64,000 nucleotides of DNA from Streptomyces sp. NBC_01445 (GCF_035918235.1 NZ_CP109485.1:5208001-5272000), one strand, 5' to 3'; counted from the stretch's first letter, positions 25,093 to 34,794 are shown. The notes: a model not told the origin generated them from the letters alone. A program made the numbers and translations.

Positions 25093-26034
25093 ATGGAGCT
25101 CGAGGTGAGGCACCTGCGCGCGCTGTGCGCCATCGACGACACCGGGAGCCTGCACAAGGCGGCCCGTCTGCTCGGCATGACCCAGCCGTCGCTGTCCACC
25201 CAGCTCAGACGCATCGAGGACACGCTCGGCGGCGCGCTCTTCGCCCGGGAGCGCACCGGGTGTCGCGCAACCCCCCTGGGCCACGTCGTCCTGAACCGCG
25301 CCCGCCCCCTCGTCGACGGCATGCGCGCTCTCGTCACGGAGACCAGAGCGGCCGGCGCGCTCGCCGCCGGCGGCCCCCATCTGCGAATCGGCTCCACGGC
25401 GAGCCGGGCCATACCGGGCTGGCTGCGGCGGCTGCGGCAGCGCGAGCACCCGTCCGGCGGCGAGCCCGCGCTCCGTATGGACGTCTCGGCGACCACCCTG
25501 CTCCGGCTCGTCAGTGACGGCCGGCTCGACGTGGCGTTCGTGCACGAGGTCGAGGGCAGCCCGCTGCGCGTCCCGCCGGGTCTGCGCTGCCGCGTGCTCG
25601 TCGAACGCGAGCCGCAGTACGTGTCCCTGTCCGCCGACCACCCGGCCGCGCGCCGCCCCGTCGTGCGCCTCGCCGACCTCGCGAACGACCGGTGGATGGT
25701 CGACCCCACCGTGGACGGCGAATGGCACGGTCTCCTGCGGGTGCTTCGTGCCGCCGGGCTCAACCCCCCGATCCTGCACGGCGACTACCTCACGGCGGCG
25801 TCCCTGGTCGCCACGGGCGAGGTCGTCACCCTGTGCCAGCCGACCTCACGGGCCCGCACCGACATGGCCATAAGACCCCTCGACGGCGACCCGATCGGCG
25901 TGCGCCTCGTCCTTGCCGCCCGCACGGAGGCCGAACTCGACGCGGTCTACGGGGACTTGGAGGACGCCTACTGGGAAGCGGCCCGGCAGGCACCCGCGTA
26001 TCGCGAGCGCCTGCCGGACGCGGCAACGGCCTGA
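25093..26034 (+). CDS. snpR: LysR-type activator of snapalysin
   Basis: The open frame runs from 24994, but MELEVRHLRALCAIDDTGSL at ATG 25093 is the conserved start (ATG 25087 is the alternative), giving 313 residues. The winged helix-turn-helix covers about 4-65 (MTQPSLSTQLRRIED) and the effector domain about 95-300. No ribosome site is evident before either ATG, so the message may be leaderless or weakly translated. Divergence from snpA identifies it as the SnpR/MprR type. It is convergent with the phoX gene, 16 bp away. Confidence 0.9.
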   Translation: MELEVRHLRALCAIDDTGSLHKAARLLGMTQPSLSTQLRRIEDTLGGALFARERTGCRATPLGHVVLNRARPLVDGMRALVTETRAAGALAAGGPHLRIGSTASRAIPGWLRRLRQREHPSGGEPALRMDVSATTLLRLVSDGRLDVAFVHEVEGSPLRVPPGLRCRVLVEREPQYVSLSADHPAARRPVVRLADLANDRWMVDPTVDGEWHGLLRVLRAAGLNPPILHGDYLTAASLVATGEVVTLCQPTSRARTDMAIRPLDGDPIGVRLVLAARTEAELDAVYGDLEDAYWEAARQAPAYRERLPDAATA

Positions 26035-26050
26035 GGCTGCCCCTGGCGGA

Positions 26051-28141
26051 TCAGACGCCGATGTCGCAGCCGTCCTCGCGCCACACGGAGACCACCGACG
26101 GGCGGACGATCTTCCCCGGCCCGTCGGGCCACGCGCTCGCCGGCTTCTCGACGGACGCGCCGTCGACCTCGCCCGGGTGCTGCACCGAGACGAGGACCCG
26201 GCGGTCCTGGACCAGCGGACCGCAGGTCTCGGCGCCGTTCGGCATCGTCAGGAACTGCTTGAGCTCACCGCGCCGCTCGCCGCGCGTCGCGACACCGAAC
26301 AGGCCGTCGTGCGTGCCGAGCGCGTTGCCGTCCGTGGAGATCCACAGGTTGCCGTGCGGGTCGAACGCCACGTTGTCCGGGCAGGAGATCGGGCTGACCC
26401 GGTCCTTCGGGAAGCCGGCGAAGTACGTCGCCGGGTCGTTCGGGTCGCCCGCGACGAGGAAGAGCGACCAGCCGAAGGTGGTGGCCTCGGCGCGGCCCCG
26501 GTGCTCGGTCAGCTCCAGGATCTGCCCGTGCTTGTTGAGATTGCGCGGGTTCGCCTCGTCGGCGGGCGCCTTGCCGGCCTTGCCGCGGTCCGAGTTGTTC
26601 GTCAGCGCGACGTAGACCTTGCCGGAGTGCGGCGACGGCTCGATGTCCTCGGGGCGGTCCATCTTCGTGGCGCCGACCTTGTCACCGGCGAACCGCGTGA
26701 AGAGGTAGACCTCCTCCGCCGTCATGCCGTCGACGTGCGAGACCGCGCCGTGCGGGCCCGCCGTGGCGAGCGGCAGCCACTCGCCGCCGCCGTCGAACTC
26801 GCCGTCCGCGGGCAGCTTGCCCGTGCCGTCGAACTCGGCGGCCGGGGAGTCGCCGGTCAGCCGGGCGACGTAGAGGGTGCCCTCGTCGAGGAGCGTCAGG
26901 TTGTGCTCGTGCGCGGCGCGCGAGCGGCCCTTGGCGACGCGCTTGCTGCTCACGAACTTGTAGAAGTAGTCGAACTTCTCGTCGTCGCCCATGTAGACGA
27001 CCGGGCGGCCGTCGTCGGTCAGGCGCGGCTGCGCGGCCTCGTGCTTGAAGCGGCCGAGCGCGGTGCGCTTGCGGGGGGTCGACTCCGGGTCGTACGGGTC
27101 GAGTTCGACGACCCAGCCGAAGCGGTTCGCCTCGTTCGGCTCCTTGGCCAGGTCGAAGCGGTCGTCGAACCGCTCCCACTTGCGCTCGGAGGCCTCGCCG
27201 GTCACGCCGTAGCGCTTGAGGCGGGCGGCCGTGGCCGGGTCCGTCACCTTCGCGGCATTCGCGAAGTACTGGTTGAAGTTCTCCTCGCCGTGCAGCGTCG
27301 TGCCCCACGGGGTGGTGCCGCCCGAGCAGTTGTTGAGCGTGCCGAGGACGGTACGGCCGCGGGGGTCCGCCTTCGTCCGCACGAGCGCGCTGCCCGCGAC
27401 CGGGCCCGAGAGGCGGAACTCGCTGGTGGCGGTGAGGCGACGGTTGAGCTGGTGGCGCGTGACGGCAGACAGCCTGCCGCTGCGCCGGGACTCCTCCACG
27501 ACGACGACGGACAGGCCGTGCGCCGCCCAGGCGGTCTCCACCTGCTCGCGCGTCGGGTTCTCGGGGTCGTATCCCTTGAACATCAGGATCTCGTCCGTGT
27601 ACTCGTGGTTCGCGACCAGGACCTGACGTCCGTGCTCACCGCGCAGGGGGAGGAGACTCAGAAAGTCATTGTTGTAACCGAACTGTCCTGCCTGGGCCTT
27701 TGCGGACTGCTTGTCCGGGTCGAAGGCGGGCGCTCCGCGCAGGATGGGCTGACCCCAGCTGATGACGACGTTCTGAGCGTGGCCCTCGGGGACGGTCACG
27801 CGGTCCGCCGTGTTCGGCGCGACGGGCGTGAACCGCAGTCCACGCGCCCCCTTCTCGCCCTTGTGCGCTACGCCTGTTGCCGCCCCCGACGGCGTGGCGG
27901 CGGCGGCCTGCGGGGCGCCCGATCCCACGACCGTGCCGGCCGTCGCGGCGGCCACGGTCACGACCGCGGCCGTGCGCAACATCGAACGGCGGCTCAGCGC
28001 ACCGGCGATGACGTCACCGACGTACTCGTTGGAACTGGTGTTGGGCACCTCCTGAAAACAGGCGTCCCCACAACGGAACCGGCAGGTCAGCGCGGCACGG
28101 CCCCCGTTGTGCGAGCCGAGAAGCGGCAGCGTTTTACGCAC
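26051..28141 (-). CDS. phoX: PhoX-family secreted alkaline phosphatase
   Basis: I take GTG 28141, which has GGGGAGG at ideal spacing; GTG 28165 is also in frame. The 696-residue product has a Cys-containing opening (CRFRCGDACFQEVPN, 20-34) and a Tat signal with Arg51-Arg52 (SRRSMLRTAAVVTVAAA). It continues as the beta-propeller of PhoX (DUF839): NNCSGGTTPWGT and LHGEENFNQYF near 235-260, and late CPDNVAFDPHGNLWISTDG near 600. PhoX enzymes use calcium and iron to release phosphate from organic esters outside the cell. The PHO-box-like repeats upstream support induction by phosphate starvation. Confidence 0.92.
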   Translation of the reverse strand: MRKTLPLLGSHNGGRAALTCRFRCGDACFQEVPNTSSNEYVGDVIAGALSRRSMLRTAAVVTVAAATAGTVVGSGAPQAAAATPSGAATGVAHKGEKGARGLRFTPVAPNTADRVTVPEGHAQNVVISWGQPILRGAPAFDPDKQSAKAQAGQFGYNNDFLSLLPLRGEHGRQVLVANHEYTDEILMFKGYDPENPTREQVETAWAAHGLSVVVVEESRRSGRLSAVTRHQLNRRLTATSEFRLSGPVAGSALVRTKADPRGRTVLGTLNNCSGGTTPWGTTLHGEENFNQYFANAAKVTDPATAARLKRYGVTGEASERKWERFDDRFDLAKEPNEANRFGWVVELDPYDPESTPRKRTALGRFKHEAAQPRLTDDGRPVVYMGDDEKFDYFYKFVSSKRVAKGRSRAAHEHNLTLLDEGTLYVARLTGDSPAAEFDGTGKLPADGEFDGGGEWLPLATAGPHGAVSHVDGMTAEEVYLFTRFAGDKVGATKMDRPEDIEPSPHSGKVYVALTNNSDRGKAGKAPADEANPRNLNKHGQILELTEHRGRAEATTFGWSLFLVAGDPNDPATYFAGFPKDRVSPISCPDNVAFDPHGNLWISTDGNALGTHDGLFGVATRGERRGELKQFLTMPNGAETCGPLVQDRRVLVSVQHPGEVDGASVEKPASAWPDGPGKIVRPSVVSVWREDGCDIGV

Positions 28142-28174
28142 TCTTTTCCTCCCCTTTACGGTCACTCGGGCGTG

Positions 28175-28180
28175 ACGCTA
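28175..28180 (-). promoter_or_regulatory. Possible -10 of phoX promoter (TAGCGT)
   Basis: Read on the reverse strand, TAGCGT lies 34-39 bases before the GTG start and about 20 bp downstream of the PHO-like repeats. The repeats would then replace the -35 element. Confidence 0.4.
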
Positions 28181-28200
28181 AGGGCGCGGCCGAGCGAGGA

Positions 28201-28229
28201 GGGGGACGGCGGGTGAACGAGGGGTGAAC
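28201..28229 (-). promoter_or_regulatory. PHO-box-like direct repeats (PhoP site)
   Basis: On the reverse strand GTTCACC occurs at 28229-28223 and 28218-28212, exactly 11 bp apart, and a weaker unit (5 of 7 matches) at 28207-28201. Eleven-bp direct repeats of GTTCACC are the known Streptomyces PhoP-binding unit. Their position just upstream of phoX, overlapping where the -35 should be, is that of an activating site. Confidence 0.75.
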
Positions 28230-28368
28230 CTGTGCCGGGCGTGCGGCAGTTGGACGCCCTTCGCCCGGGTGGGCGACCCTGCCCAAGATCACGGAGCGTG
28301 GCGGCTAACCTTACGTGTCCGCCCTGGCCAGGGGTTACGGAAACCAACTCATGCGAAGGGTTGCGCAC

Positions 28369-30153
28369 ATGGGCATTCGGAATCTCCTGCGGAACGCGTT
28401 CGGAAGGCCGCGGAAGTCCTCGCGGGGTGACGAGGCGGCGACCGCCGCACCCGAGGCGACGGTCCCGGCACCGGCCGGCGAGACCGCGCCGCCCGCCGAG
28501 GCAAAGGCGAAGGTGCCCGCACAGTCGACCGAGCCGACGCCCGCGCCCTCGACGCGCGAGGCGGACGACCTGGTGGCCGCGGCCTTCGACAACGTAAAGG
28601 TCCCGAAGCCGTCTTCGCCGGTGGACGAGGCGGCGACTTCGGCTGCCGCCGAGCCGGTCACTGAGGCGGAAGCGGAGGCTGTCGCCGAGACGGCTCCGGA
28701 GGGTGTCGCGGAGGCGGAAGCGGAACCGGCCGCGGAGCGCGCGGAGCCGGCGGCGGAGGCTGCCGCTGAGCCCGTCGCCGACGAAGGGGTGAAGGCTGAG
28801 GCGGACGCGGTCCCCGCGGCCGCCGCCGAGGCAGAGGTGAAGGCTGAGGCGAACGCGGCCCCCGCGGCCGCCGCGGAGACCAAGCCGGAAGCCGAGGCCG
28901 AGCCGGAGGCTGTCGCCGAGCCCGTCGCCGAGCCGGAGCCGGAGCCCGAGGCCGTCGTCGAGCCGGAGCCCGAGGCCGTCGTCGAGACCGAAGCGGAACC
29001 GGCCGCCGAGAGCGCGGAGCCCGTGGTCGCGGCGGAGGCCGAGGCTGTCTCGGAGCCCGTCACAGAGGCAGAGACGAAGGCTGTCTCGGAGCCGGCCGCC
29101 GAGCCGAAGGCCGAGGCGGAGGCCGAGGCGGAGGCCAAGGCGGAGGCGGAGGCCGAGGCGGAGGCCAAGGCGGCCCCCGAGGCCGCCGCCGAGACCAAGC
29201 CGGTAGCCGAGGCAGAGCCGGAGACCGTCGCCGAGATCGAGGCGGACGCGGAGGCTGTCGCAGAGCCGGCCGCCGAGCCGAAGGCCGAGGCCGACGCGGC
29301 CCCCGAGGCCGACGTCGAGACCGAGCCCCAGGCCGACACCGAGCCGGCGACCGTCGCCGAGCCCGTCACCGAGACGGAGCCGCAGGCCGAGGCCGTCGTC
29401 GAGCCGGTCGCCGCAGCCGCGCCGGAGCCCGTCGCCGACCCCGAGCCGGAGGCTGTCGTCGAGACCGAGCCGGAGGCCCCCGCCCTCCCCCTCGCCCGGG
29501 TCAAGTCGCGGGCCCCCGGGCTCGCCGCTGCCTACAAGGCCGCCGGGAGTGCGCTCAAGAAGCAGGACCTCGCGGGGGTCCGGGCCACCGTCTATCTCGT
29601 GCTCGACCGGTCCGGGTCGATGCGGCCGTACTACAAGGACGGCTCCGCGCAGGCGCTCGGTGAACAGGTGCTCGCGCTGGCCGCGCACACCGACCCCGAG
29701 GCGACCGTGCACGTCGTCTTCTTCTCCACCGACATCGACGGCACCGGCGAGCTCACCCTCGACGGGCACGAGGGCCGCGTGGACGAGCTGCACGCGTCGC
29801 TCGGCCACATGGGCCGCACCAGTTACCACCGCGCGATCGAAGAGGTCGTGGCGCACCACGAGAAGTCGCAGTCGCAGACGCCCGCCCTGGTCGTCTTCCA
29901 GACGGACGGCGCCCCGGACGCGAAGGGCCCGGCCAACCAGGCCCTCGCGGACGCGGCCCGGCACCCGCTGTTCTTCTCGTTCGTCGCGTTCGGCGAGCAC
30001 GACGCCAAGGGCTTCGACTACCTGCGCAAGCTGAAGGCCCCCAACGCCGCGTTCTTCCACGCGGGCCCCACCCCCCGCGAGCTCACGGACGCCGAGCTGT
30101 ACGAGGGGCTGCTCGCGGACCTGCCGCAGTGGCTGGAGTCGCAGCAGGCCTGA
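28369..30153 (+). CDS. VWA-domain protein with long Glu/Ala-rich N-terminal region
   Basis: ATG 28369 follows AAGGG; an in-frame ATG lies at 28351 and the frame opens at 28315. The 594-residue product has a short basic start ([15 protein letters not shown]), then about 350 residues of Ala, Glu, Val and Pro repeats (about 25-375), and a C-terminal von Willebrand A domain (about 405-590). The metal-ion site is visible as LVLDRSGSM near 412, with a later TSYHR and FQTDGAP. The domain most resembles those of tellurium-resistance (TerF/TerY) proteins. No ter genes are adjacent. It is divergent from phoX. Confidence 0.85.
   Translation: MGIRNLLRNAFGRPRKSSRGDEAATAAPEATVPAPAGETAPPAEAKAKVPAQSTEPTPAPSTREADDLVAAAFDNVKVPKPSSPVDEAATSAAAEPVTEAEAEAVAETAPEGVAEAEAEPAAERAEPAAEAAAEPVADEGVKAEADAVPAAAAEAEVKAEANAAPAAAAETKPEAEAEPEAVAEPVAEPEPEPEAVVEPEPEAVVETEAEPAAESAEPVVAAEAEAVSEPVTEAETKAVSEPAAEPKAEAEAEAEAKAEAEAEAEAKAAPEAAAETKPVAEAEPETVAEIEADAEAVAEPAAEPKAEADAAPEADVETEPQADTEPATVAEPVTETEPQAEAVVEPVAAAAPEPVADPEPEAVVETEPEAPALPLARVKSRAPGLAAAYKAAGSALKKQDLAGVRATVYLVLDRSGSMRPYYKDGSAQALGEQVLALAAHTDPEATVHVVFFSTDIDGTGELTLDGHEGRVDELHASLGHMGRTSYHRAIEEVVAHHEKSQSQTPALVVFQTDGAPDAKGPANQALADAARHPLFFSFVAFGEHDAKGFDYLRKLKAPNAAFFHAGPTPRELTDAELYEGLLADLPQWLESQQA
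28430..29490 (+). repeat. Low-complexity Glu/Ala codon tract
   Basis: About 1 kb of irregular GAG/GCC/GCG/GTC codon repeats encodes acidic Ala-rich sequence with recurring blocks such as [18 protein letters not shown]. It produces long open frames on the opposite strand that are not genes. It is a likely site of length change by slippage. Confidence 0.8.
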
Positions 30154-30164
30154 CCCGCACCACA

Positions 30165-30204
30165 CCGCGCCCCCTGAACCGCCCCGGCGGGACAGGGGGC
30201 GCGG
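30165..30204 (+). terminator. Terminator after VWA gene
   Basis: CCGCGCCCCCTG (30165-30176) pairs with CAGGGGGCGCGG (30193-30204), shortly after the stop. Confidence 0.7.
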
Positions 30205-30279
30205 CCGTTCCCACGCGCCGTCCGCCCAGAATCGGGAGAAGCTGGATGAATTCCGGCACCTAGGGAAGGACCGCGCACC

Positions 30280-31293
30280 ATGAAGGCCGCCGTAGTCACC
30301 GACTTCACCCGGCCCCTGGAGATCCAGCACCGCGTGATTCCGCGGCCGGCGGCGCACCAGGTCCTCGTCCGTATGGAGGCGAGCGGGCTGTGCCACACGG
30401 ACATCCACGCCGCCGCCGGTGACTGGCCGGTCAAGCCGAACCCGCCGTTCGTCCCGGGCCACGAGGGCATCGGGATCGTGGAGGACCTGGGCGAGCGGGT
30501 CGGCCACATCAACGTCGGCGACCGGGTCGCCATCGCCTGGCTGGGCGAGGCGTGCGGCCACTGCGACCACTGCGTGTCCGGCTGGGAGACGCTCTGCCTG
30601 AAGCAGCGCAACACCGGCTACTCGGTCGACGGCTCCTTCTCGGAGTACGCGGTCGCGCACGGCGACTACGTCGTGAAGGTCCCCGACGGCCTCGACCCCC
30701 TGGACGCCGCCCCGCTGACCTGTGCGGGAGTGACGACGTACAAGGCCGTGAAGGTGCCGGGCGCGGGCCCCGGCAAGCGCGTGCTGATCTCCGGGATCGG
30801 CGGCCTCGGCCACCTCGCGCTCCAGTACGCGCGGATCGCGGGCGCGGAGACCGTCGCCGTGGACGTCACCGACGACAAGCTGCGCCTCGCGCACGAGCTG
30901 GGCGCCGACCATGTCATCGACGCCCGCGGCCAGGACGTCGCCGAGGCGGTGCGCAGGCTGGGCGGCGCCGACGTCGCGATCGGGCTCGCCGTCTCGAACG
31001 CGTCGCTCCGGGCGGCGTACGGCTCGCTGCGCAGGCACGGCACGCTCGTCCTGGTCGCGCTGCCGGCCGGCGGCAAGCTGGAGCTGCCCGTCTTCGAGCA
31101 CGTGCTCGACGGCAAGAGCGTGATCGGTTCGATCGTCGGCACCCGGCAGGACCTCGCCGAGGTCTTCCAGCTGCACCGCCTCGGCCGTACCCGTGTCATC
31201 CGCGAGCAGCGCAGGCTCAAGGAGGTCAACGAGGCGATCGAGGACATCCTGGCGGGCCGGGTCGCGGCCCGGCTGGTCTTCGACTTCCGCTAG
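30280..31293 (+). CDS. adhP: Zinc-dependent alcohol dehydrogenase (AdhP-like)
   Basis: The 337-residue enzyme has the catalytic zinc ligands Cys38 (GLCHTD), His61 with Glu62 (PGHEGIG) and Cys148. The structural zinc site is Cys92, Cys95, Cys98 and Cys106, and the NAD-binding loop is GIGGLG at 172-177. Length and motifs fit bacterial AdhP, a cytoplasmic enzyme interconverting primary alcohols and aldehydes with NAD. ATG 30280 has an AGGGAAGGA leader. It is a single gene between two terminators or spacers, with no companion aldehyde dehydrogenase. Confidence 0.9.
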   Translation: MKAAVVTDFTRPLEIQHRVIPRPAAHQVLVRMEASGLCHTDIHAAAGDWPVKPNPPFVPGHEGIGIVEDLGERVGHINVGDRVAIAWLGEACGHCDHCVSGWETLCLKQRNTGYSVDGSFSEYAVAHGDYVVKVPDGLDPLDAAPLTCAGVTTYKAVKVPGAGPGKRVLISGIGGLGHLALQYARIAGAETVAVDVTDDKLRLAHELGADHVIDARGQDVAEAVRRLGGADVAIGLAVSNASLRAAYGSLRRHGTLVLVALPAGGKLELPVFEHVLDGKSVIGSIVGTRQDLAEVFQLHRLGRTRVIREQRRLKEVNEAIEDILAGRVAARLVFDFR

Positions 31294-31448
31294 ACACCGC
31301 ACACGCGCCGCGCCCGCACACGCGCCGCACCCCCAGGGCCGTCCACCCCGTAAATAGCGGGAGGGGCGGCCCCGCCGTGTCGGCTACGATTCTTTGATTC
31401 GACTGACGTACACCGTCACCGCACGCAGCGACTTGGGAGCAGCCCCCG

Positions 31449-33161
31449 ATGGCTCGACACCTCATCACCAGCGCCCTTCCGTACATCAACGGAATCAAGC
31501 ACCTGGGCAACATGGTGGGGTCCATGCTCCCGGCGGACGTGTACTCCCGGTACCTCCGCCAGCGCGGCCACGACGTCCTGTACATCTGCGCCACCGACGA
31601 GCACGGCACGCCCGCCGAGCTGGCCGCGAAGGAGCAGGGCCTGCCGGTCGCCGAGTTCTGCGGACAGGCGCACGACGCGCAGAAGGCCGTGTACGACGGC
31701 TTCGGCCTGGCCTTCGACCACTTCGGCCGCAGCTCGTCGGCGCAGAACGCGGAGCTCACGCAGCACTTCGCGCGCAAGCTGGACGAGAACGGGTTCATCG
31801 AGGAGCGCGCGATCCGCCAGGTGTACTCGCCTGCCGACGGCCGCTTCCTGCCGGACCGCTACGTCGAGGGCACCTGCCCGCACTGCGGCTACGACAAGGC
31901 GCGCGGCGACCAGTGCGAGAACTGCACGCGCGTCCTCGACCCGACGGACCTGATCAACCCGCGCTCGGCGATCTCCGGCTCCACGGACCTGGAGGTCCGC
32001 GAGACGAAGCACCTCTTCCTGCTCCAGTCGAAGCTGCAGGTCGAGGTCGAGGAGTGGATCGCGCGGACCGCGGGCGAGTGGCCGCAGCTGGCCTCCTCCA
32101 TCGCCCGCAAGTGGCTGACCGAGGGCCTGCACGACCGCGCGATCACCCGTGACCTGGACTGGGGCGTCCCCGTCCCGGCCGACACGTGGCCGGAGCTGGC
32201 CGCCGAGGGCAAGGTCTTCTACGTCTGGTTCGACGCCCCGATCGAGTACATCGGCTCGACGAAGGAGTGGTCCGACCAGAACCCGGCGGACCGCGACTGG
32301 AAGTCGTGGTGGTACGAGGCCGACGACGTCCGGTACACGCAGTTCATGGCCAAGGACAACGTCCCGTTCCACAGCGTCATGTTCCCGGCCACGGAGATGG
32401 GCGTACGCGAGCCGTGGAAGAAGGTCGACTACCTCAAGTCCTTCAACTGGCTGACGTACTACGGCGGCAAGTTCTCCACGTCGCAGAAGCGCGGCATCTT
32501 CACGGACGCCGCCCTGGAGATCCTGCCGGCCGACTACTGGCGCTACTTCCTCATCGCCAACGCGCCGGAGTCCGACGACTCCTCCTTCACGTGGGAGCAC
32601 TTCGCGGCCACGGTGAACAAGGACCTCGCCGACACCCTCGGCAACTTCGTGAACCGCGTCCTGTCCTTCTCCCGCAAGCGCTTCGGTGACGACGTGCCCG
32701 CGGGCAAGGAGGCCGGCGAGGCGGAGGCGAAGCTCGGCACGGAGATCGCCGCGCTGCTCGCCGAGTACGAGGCCCAGATGGAGGCTCTCCAGTTCCGCAA
32801 GGCCGCGTCCGCGCTGCGCGCCCTGTGGTCCGCGGGCAACTCCTACCTGGAGGAGAAGGCCCCCTGGCTGGAGATCAAGACCGACCCGGAGGCCGCGGCC
32901 CTCACGCTGCGTACGGCGATGAACCTCATCCACCTGTACGCGGTCGTGTCCGAGCCCTTCATCCCGGCCTCGTCGAAGGCGATGCGCGGCGCGTTCGCGC
33001 TGGCCGACGACACGGCCACGTGGGTCACCGCCGAGCAGGCCGCGGCCCTGGACACCGTCCCCGCGGGCACGGCCTTCACGGTCCCGCCGGTGCTCTTCGC
33101 GAAGATCACCGAGGAGGACCTGGAGTCCTACCGCGAGCGGTTCGGCGGCGCTCCGGAGTAA
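31449..33161 (+). CDS. metG: Methionyl-tRNA synthetase
   Basis: The 570-residue class I synthetase charges tRNA-Met. HLGN at 18-21 is the HIGH box. The zinc knuckle [17 protein letters not shown] lies near 143-159, and the anticodon-binding helical domain follows about 400. The KMSKS loop reads KFSTS at 341-345, with Thr in place of the second lysine. I recall this variant from one MetRS subgroup that also occurs in other bacteria, so it need not mean loss of activity. ATG 31449 has GGGAG upstream. A strong terminator follows. Another MetRS elsewhere in the genome is possible. Confidence 0.93.
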   Translation: MARHLITSALPYINGIKHLGNMVGSMLPADVYSRYLRQRGHDVLYICATDEHGTPAELAAKEQGLPVAEFCGQAHDAQKAVYDGFGLAFDHFGRSSSAQNAELTQHFARKLDENGFIEERAIRQVYSPADGRFLPDRYVEGTCPHCGYDKARGDQCENCTRVLDPTDLINPRSAISGSTDLEVRETKHLFLLQSKLQVEVEEWIARTAGEWPQLASSIARKWLTEGLHDRAITRDLDWGVPVPADTWPELAAEGKVFYVWFDAPIEYIGSTKEWSDQNPADRDWKSWWYEADDVRYTQFMAKDNVPFHSVMFPATEMGVREPWKKVDYLKSFNWLTYYGGKFSTSQKRGIFTDAALEILPADYWRYFLIANAPESDDSSFTWEHFAATVNKDLADTLGNFVNRVLSFSRKRFGDDVPAGKEAGEAEAKLGTEIAALLAEYEAQMEALQFRKAASALRALWSAGNSYLEEKAPWLEIKTDPEAAALTLRTAMNLIHLYAVVSEPFIPASSKAMRGAFALADDTATWVTAEQAAALDTVPAGTAFTVPPVLFAKITEEDLESYRERFGGAPE

Positions 33162-33170
33162 GACATTCCG

Positions 33171-33212
33171 CGGGAAAGGGGTGCGAGGGCCGGTCCTCGC
33201 ACCCCTTTCCCG
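33171..33212 (+). terminator. Terminator of metG
   Basis: An 18-bp perfect stem (33171-33188 with 33195-33212) and 6-nt loop lies ten bases after the metG stop. Confidence 0.85.
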
Positions 33213-33256
33213 TACCCCGTTACTGGCATGTTCACGACCGCGATTAGGGTTTCGCC

Positions 33257-33709
33257 ATGCCAGTTCCCGCAACCATCCCGATCGCCCACGAGCCGGACCA
33301 CCGCACCGCCACCATCGGCCGGTACTCGGACGGCCAGTTCCTGGCCACGGTCACCTACGCCTTCCCCGAGGGCTACCGGCCCGACGACGGCTGGGAGGAG
33401 CACAAGCGGCTCTACGCGGTGCTCCACACGTTCGACGCCTCGGGCCGGTACCGCGACTCGGAGATCTGGTGCGCGGGAACCTGGGCCGAGGGGGCCGAAC
33501 TCGCCCAGGCCCACGCCCACTTGGACAAACTCCTGGCAGCCCTGCCCGGCCGCACCTACGCCGACATCGCCGTCCGCCCCTTCCGGCTCGCGGTCGACCG
33601 CGTGCTGTTCGGCCTGATCGCCGAGGACGACGACGAGGGCGGCTGGGCCGAGCTCTACCCGGACCGCCTCGGCTTCGGCGAACCGTGGGACGGCCGGTAC
33701 GACACCTGA
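33257..33709 (+). CDS. Hypothetical protein, 150 aa
   Basis: ATG 33257 begins MPVPATIPIAHEPDHRTATIG. The protein is acidic and soluble, rich in aromatic residues, with a repeated pattern of GRY and DG turns (IGRYSDGQF; EGYRPDDGW) and a C-terminus WDGRYDT. I do not recognise a characterised family. It ends 22 bp before the convergent dioxygenase gene. Confidence 0.65.
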   Translation: MPVPATIPIAHEPDHRTATIGRYSDGQFLATVTYAFPEGYRPDDGWEEHKRLYAVLHTFDASGRYRDSEIWCAGTWAEGAELAQAHAHLDKLLAALPGRTYADIAVRPFRLAVDRVLFGLIAEDDDEGGWAELYPDRLGFGEPWDGRYDT

Positions 33710-33731
33710 GCGCAGCCCGCGGCGACGCCCG

Positions 33732-34679
33732 TCAGGAAGCCGTCGACGCGGAAGCGCCCGGCTGCGTGTCCGCGCTGTCGTGCGTCTCGTCGGGTGCCAC
33801 GGCCATCGTGATCGACCCGATGACGCCCTTCGCGATGCGCCCCTTGCCGTACGTCAGCTTCAGCAGGCCGCCCGTCGTCCCGCTCTGGTCGTAGATCGTG
33901 TCCTCGGTCAGCGTCGTGCGCTCGGTCGTGCTCGTCGAGTACGGCGCGACCTTCCCGGAGGCGATGACCGCGGCCTCCTCGAAGAAGAACTGGCCGGTGT
34001 GGCAGGTGTGGCCACCCTCGTAGCCGGCGTCGGTCCACTTGCCGTCCACATGGACCTTGGTGTGGATGTGCACGGCACGGCCCCGGTACCAGCCGGGGAA
34101 GATCGTCCTGAACTCGACCCTGCCGTGCTTGTCCGTCTTCCAGGTGCCCCGCAGATAACGCTCGTCGTCGGTGGGCTCCTCGTGCCCGCCGCCACCGCCT
34201 CCCCCGGGCGGGGCGCCCGTCGGGGTGCCGGACGGCTGGTCGGTCGGGGCTCCGCTCGGAGCGCCGCTCGGGGGCGTGCCGCCACCGCCACCGCCACCGG
34301 TGGAGAGGGACTCGTACCCGGAGTAGATCCCGAGCGCGTCGCAGTGCCAGATGTCGACCGCCGCGTTCCGCACGGGCTTGCAGGTCTCGGCGTCGATCAC
34401 CTTGAGGCGGAGGACCATCGGGATGCCCTCCTTGTCCTCCGTGATGTCGCGGCGGAGCTTGTCCGCGTCGATGTAGTACGGGCCCTCGGTGGTCTCCGAG
34501 GTGAGCCGGTAGCAGGACTCCGCCTCGGACTTCCTGTCGGCGGTGTCCGTCTCCCCGGCGAACGCGTTGGCGGCGATGGAGCCCCCGACGCCGACGGCCG
34601 CCACGGCGGCTCCGCCCGCGAGGATGACCTTCCTGCGGGTCATGTCACGTTTGTGCGCTGGTCCCTGAGTCTCTGTCAT
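33732..34679 (-). CDS. Secreted intradiol ring-cleavage dioxygenase-like protein
   Basis: ATG 34679 gives 315 residues; ATG 34643 (MTRRKVILAGG) is an alternative start directly at the Tat signal. The dioxygenase fold carries the expected iron ligands: Tyr in GPYYID near 72, Tyr in FPGWYRGRAVHIHTKV near 212 and the two His of HIH. Between the first strand region (AVDIWHCDALGIYSGY) and the later ligands is an inserted tract of Gly and Pro repeats (about residues 125-160). Enzymes of this group open catechol-type rings with oxygen. This exported subgroup is less well understood. Confidence 0.85.
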   Translation of the reverse strand: MTETQGPAHKRDMTRRKVILAGGAAVAAVGVGGSIAANAFAGETDTADRKSEAESCYRLTSETTEGPYYIDADKLRRDITEDKEGIPMVLRLKVIDAETCKPVRNAAVDIWHCDALGIYSGYESLSTGGGGGGGTPPSGAPSGAPTDQPSGTPTGAPPGGGGGGGHEEPTDDERYLRGTWKTDKHGRVEFRTIFPGWYRGRAVHIHTKVHVDGKWTDAGYEGGHTCHTGQFFFEEAAVIASGKVAPYSTSTTERTTLTEDTIYDQSGTTGGLLKLTYGKGRIAKGVIGSITMAVAPDETHDSADTQPGASASTAS

Positions 34680-34741
34680 GGGAAGCGAAGCTAGGACCGC
34701 CACCTGTCAGGGACATGGGGACGGGCTGTGAGTCCGCACAG

Positions 34742-34780
34742 CGAAGGGGCCGGAACCGATCAACGGTTCCGGCCCCTTCG
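34742..34780 (-). terminator. Terminator of aspS
   Basis: A 17-bp perfect stem (34742-34758 with 34764-34780) and 5-nt loop lies 15 bases beyond the reverse-strand aspS stop. Confidence 0.85.
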
Positions 34781-34794
34781 GAGACTGGCGGGCG

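Noticed and set aside
28162..31302. A 1046-residue open frame on the reverse strand, rich in Arg, Leu and Gly
   Set aside because: It is the shadow of the Glu/Ala codon tract and of the alcohol dehydrogenase gene. Codon bias and protein motifs support only the forward strand.
31416..33272. A 618-residue reverse-strand open frame over metG
   Set aside because: The forward strand encodes complete MetRS. The reverse frame has no homology-like motifs.
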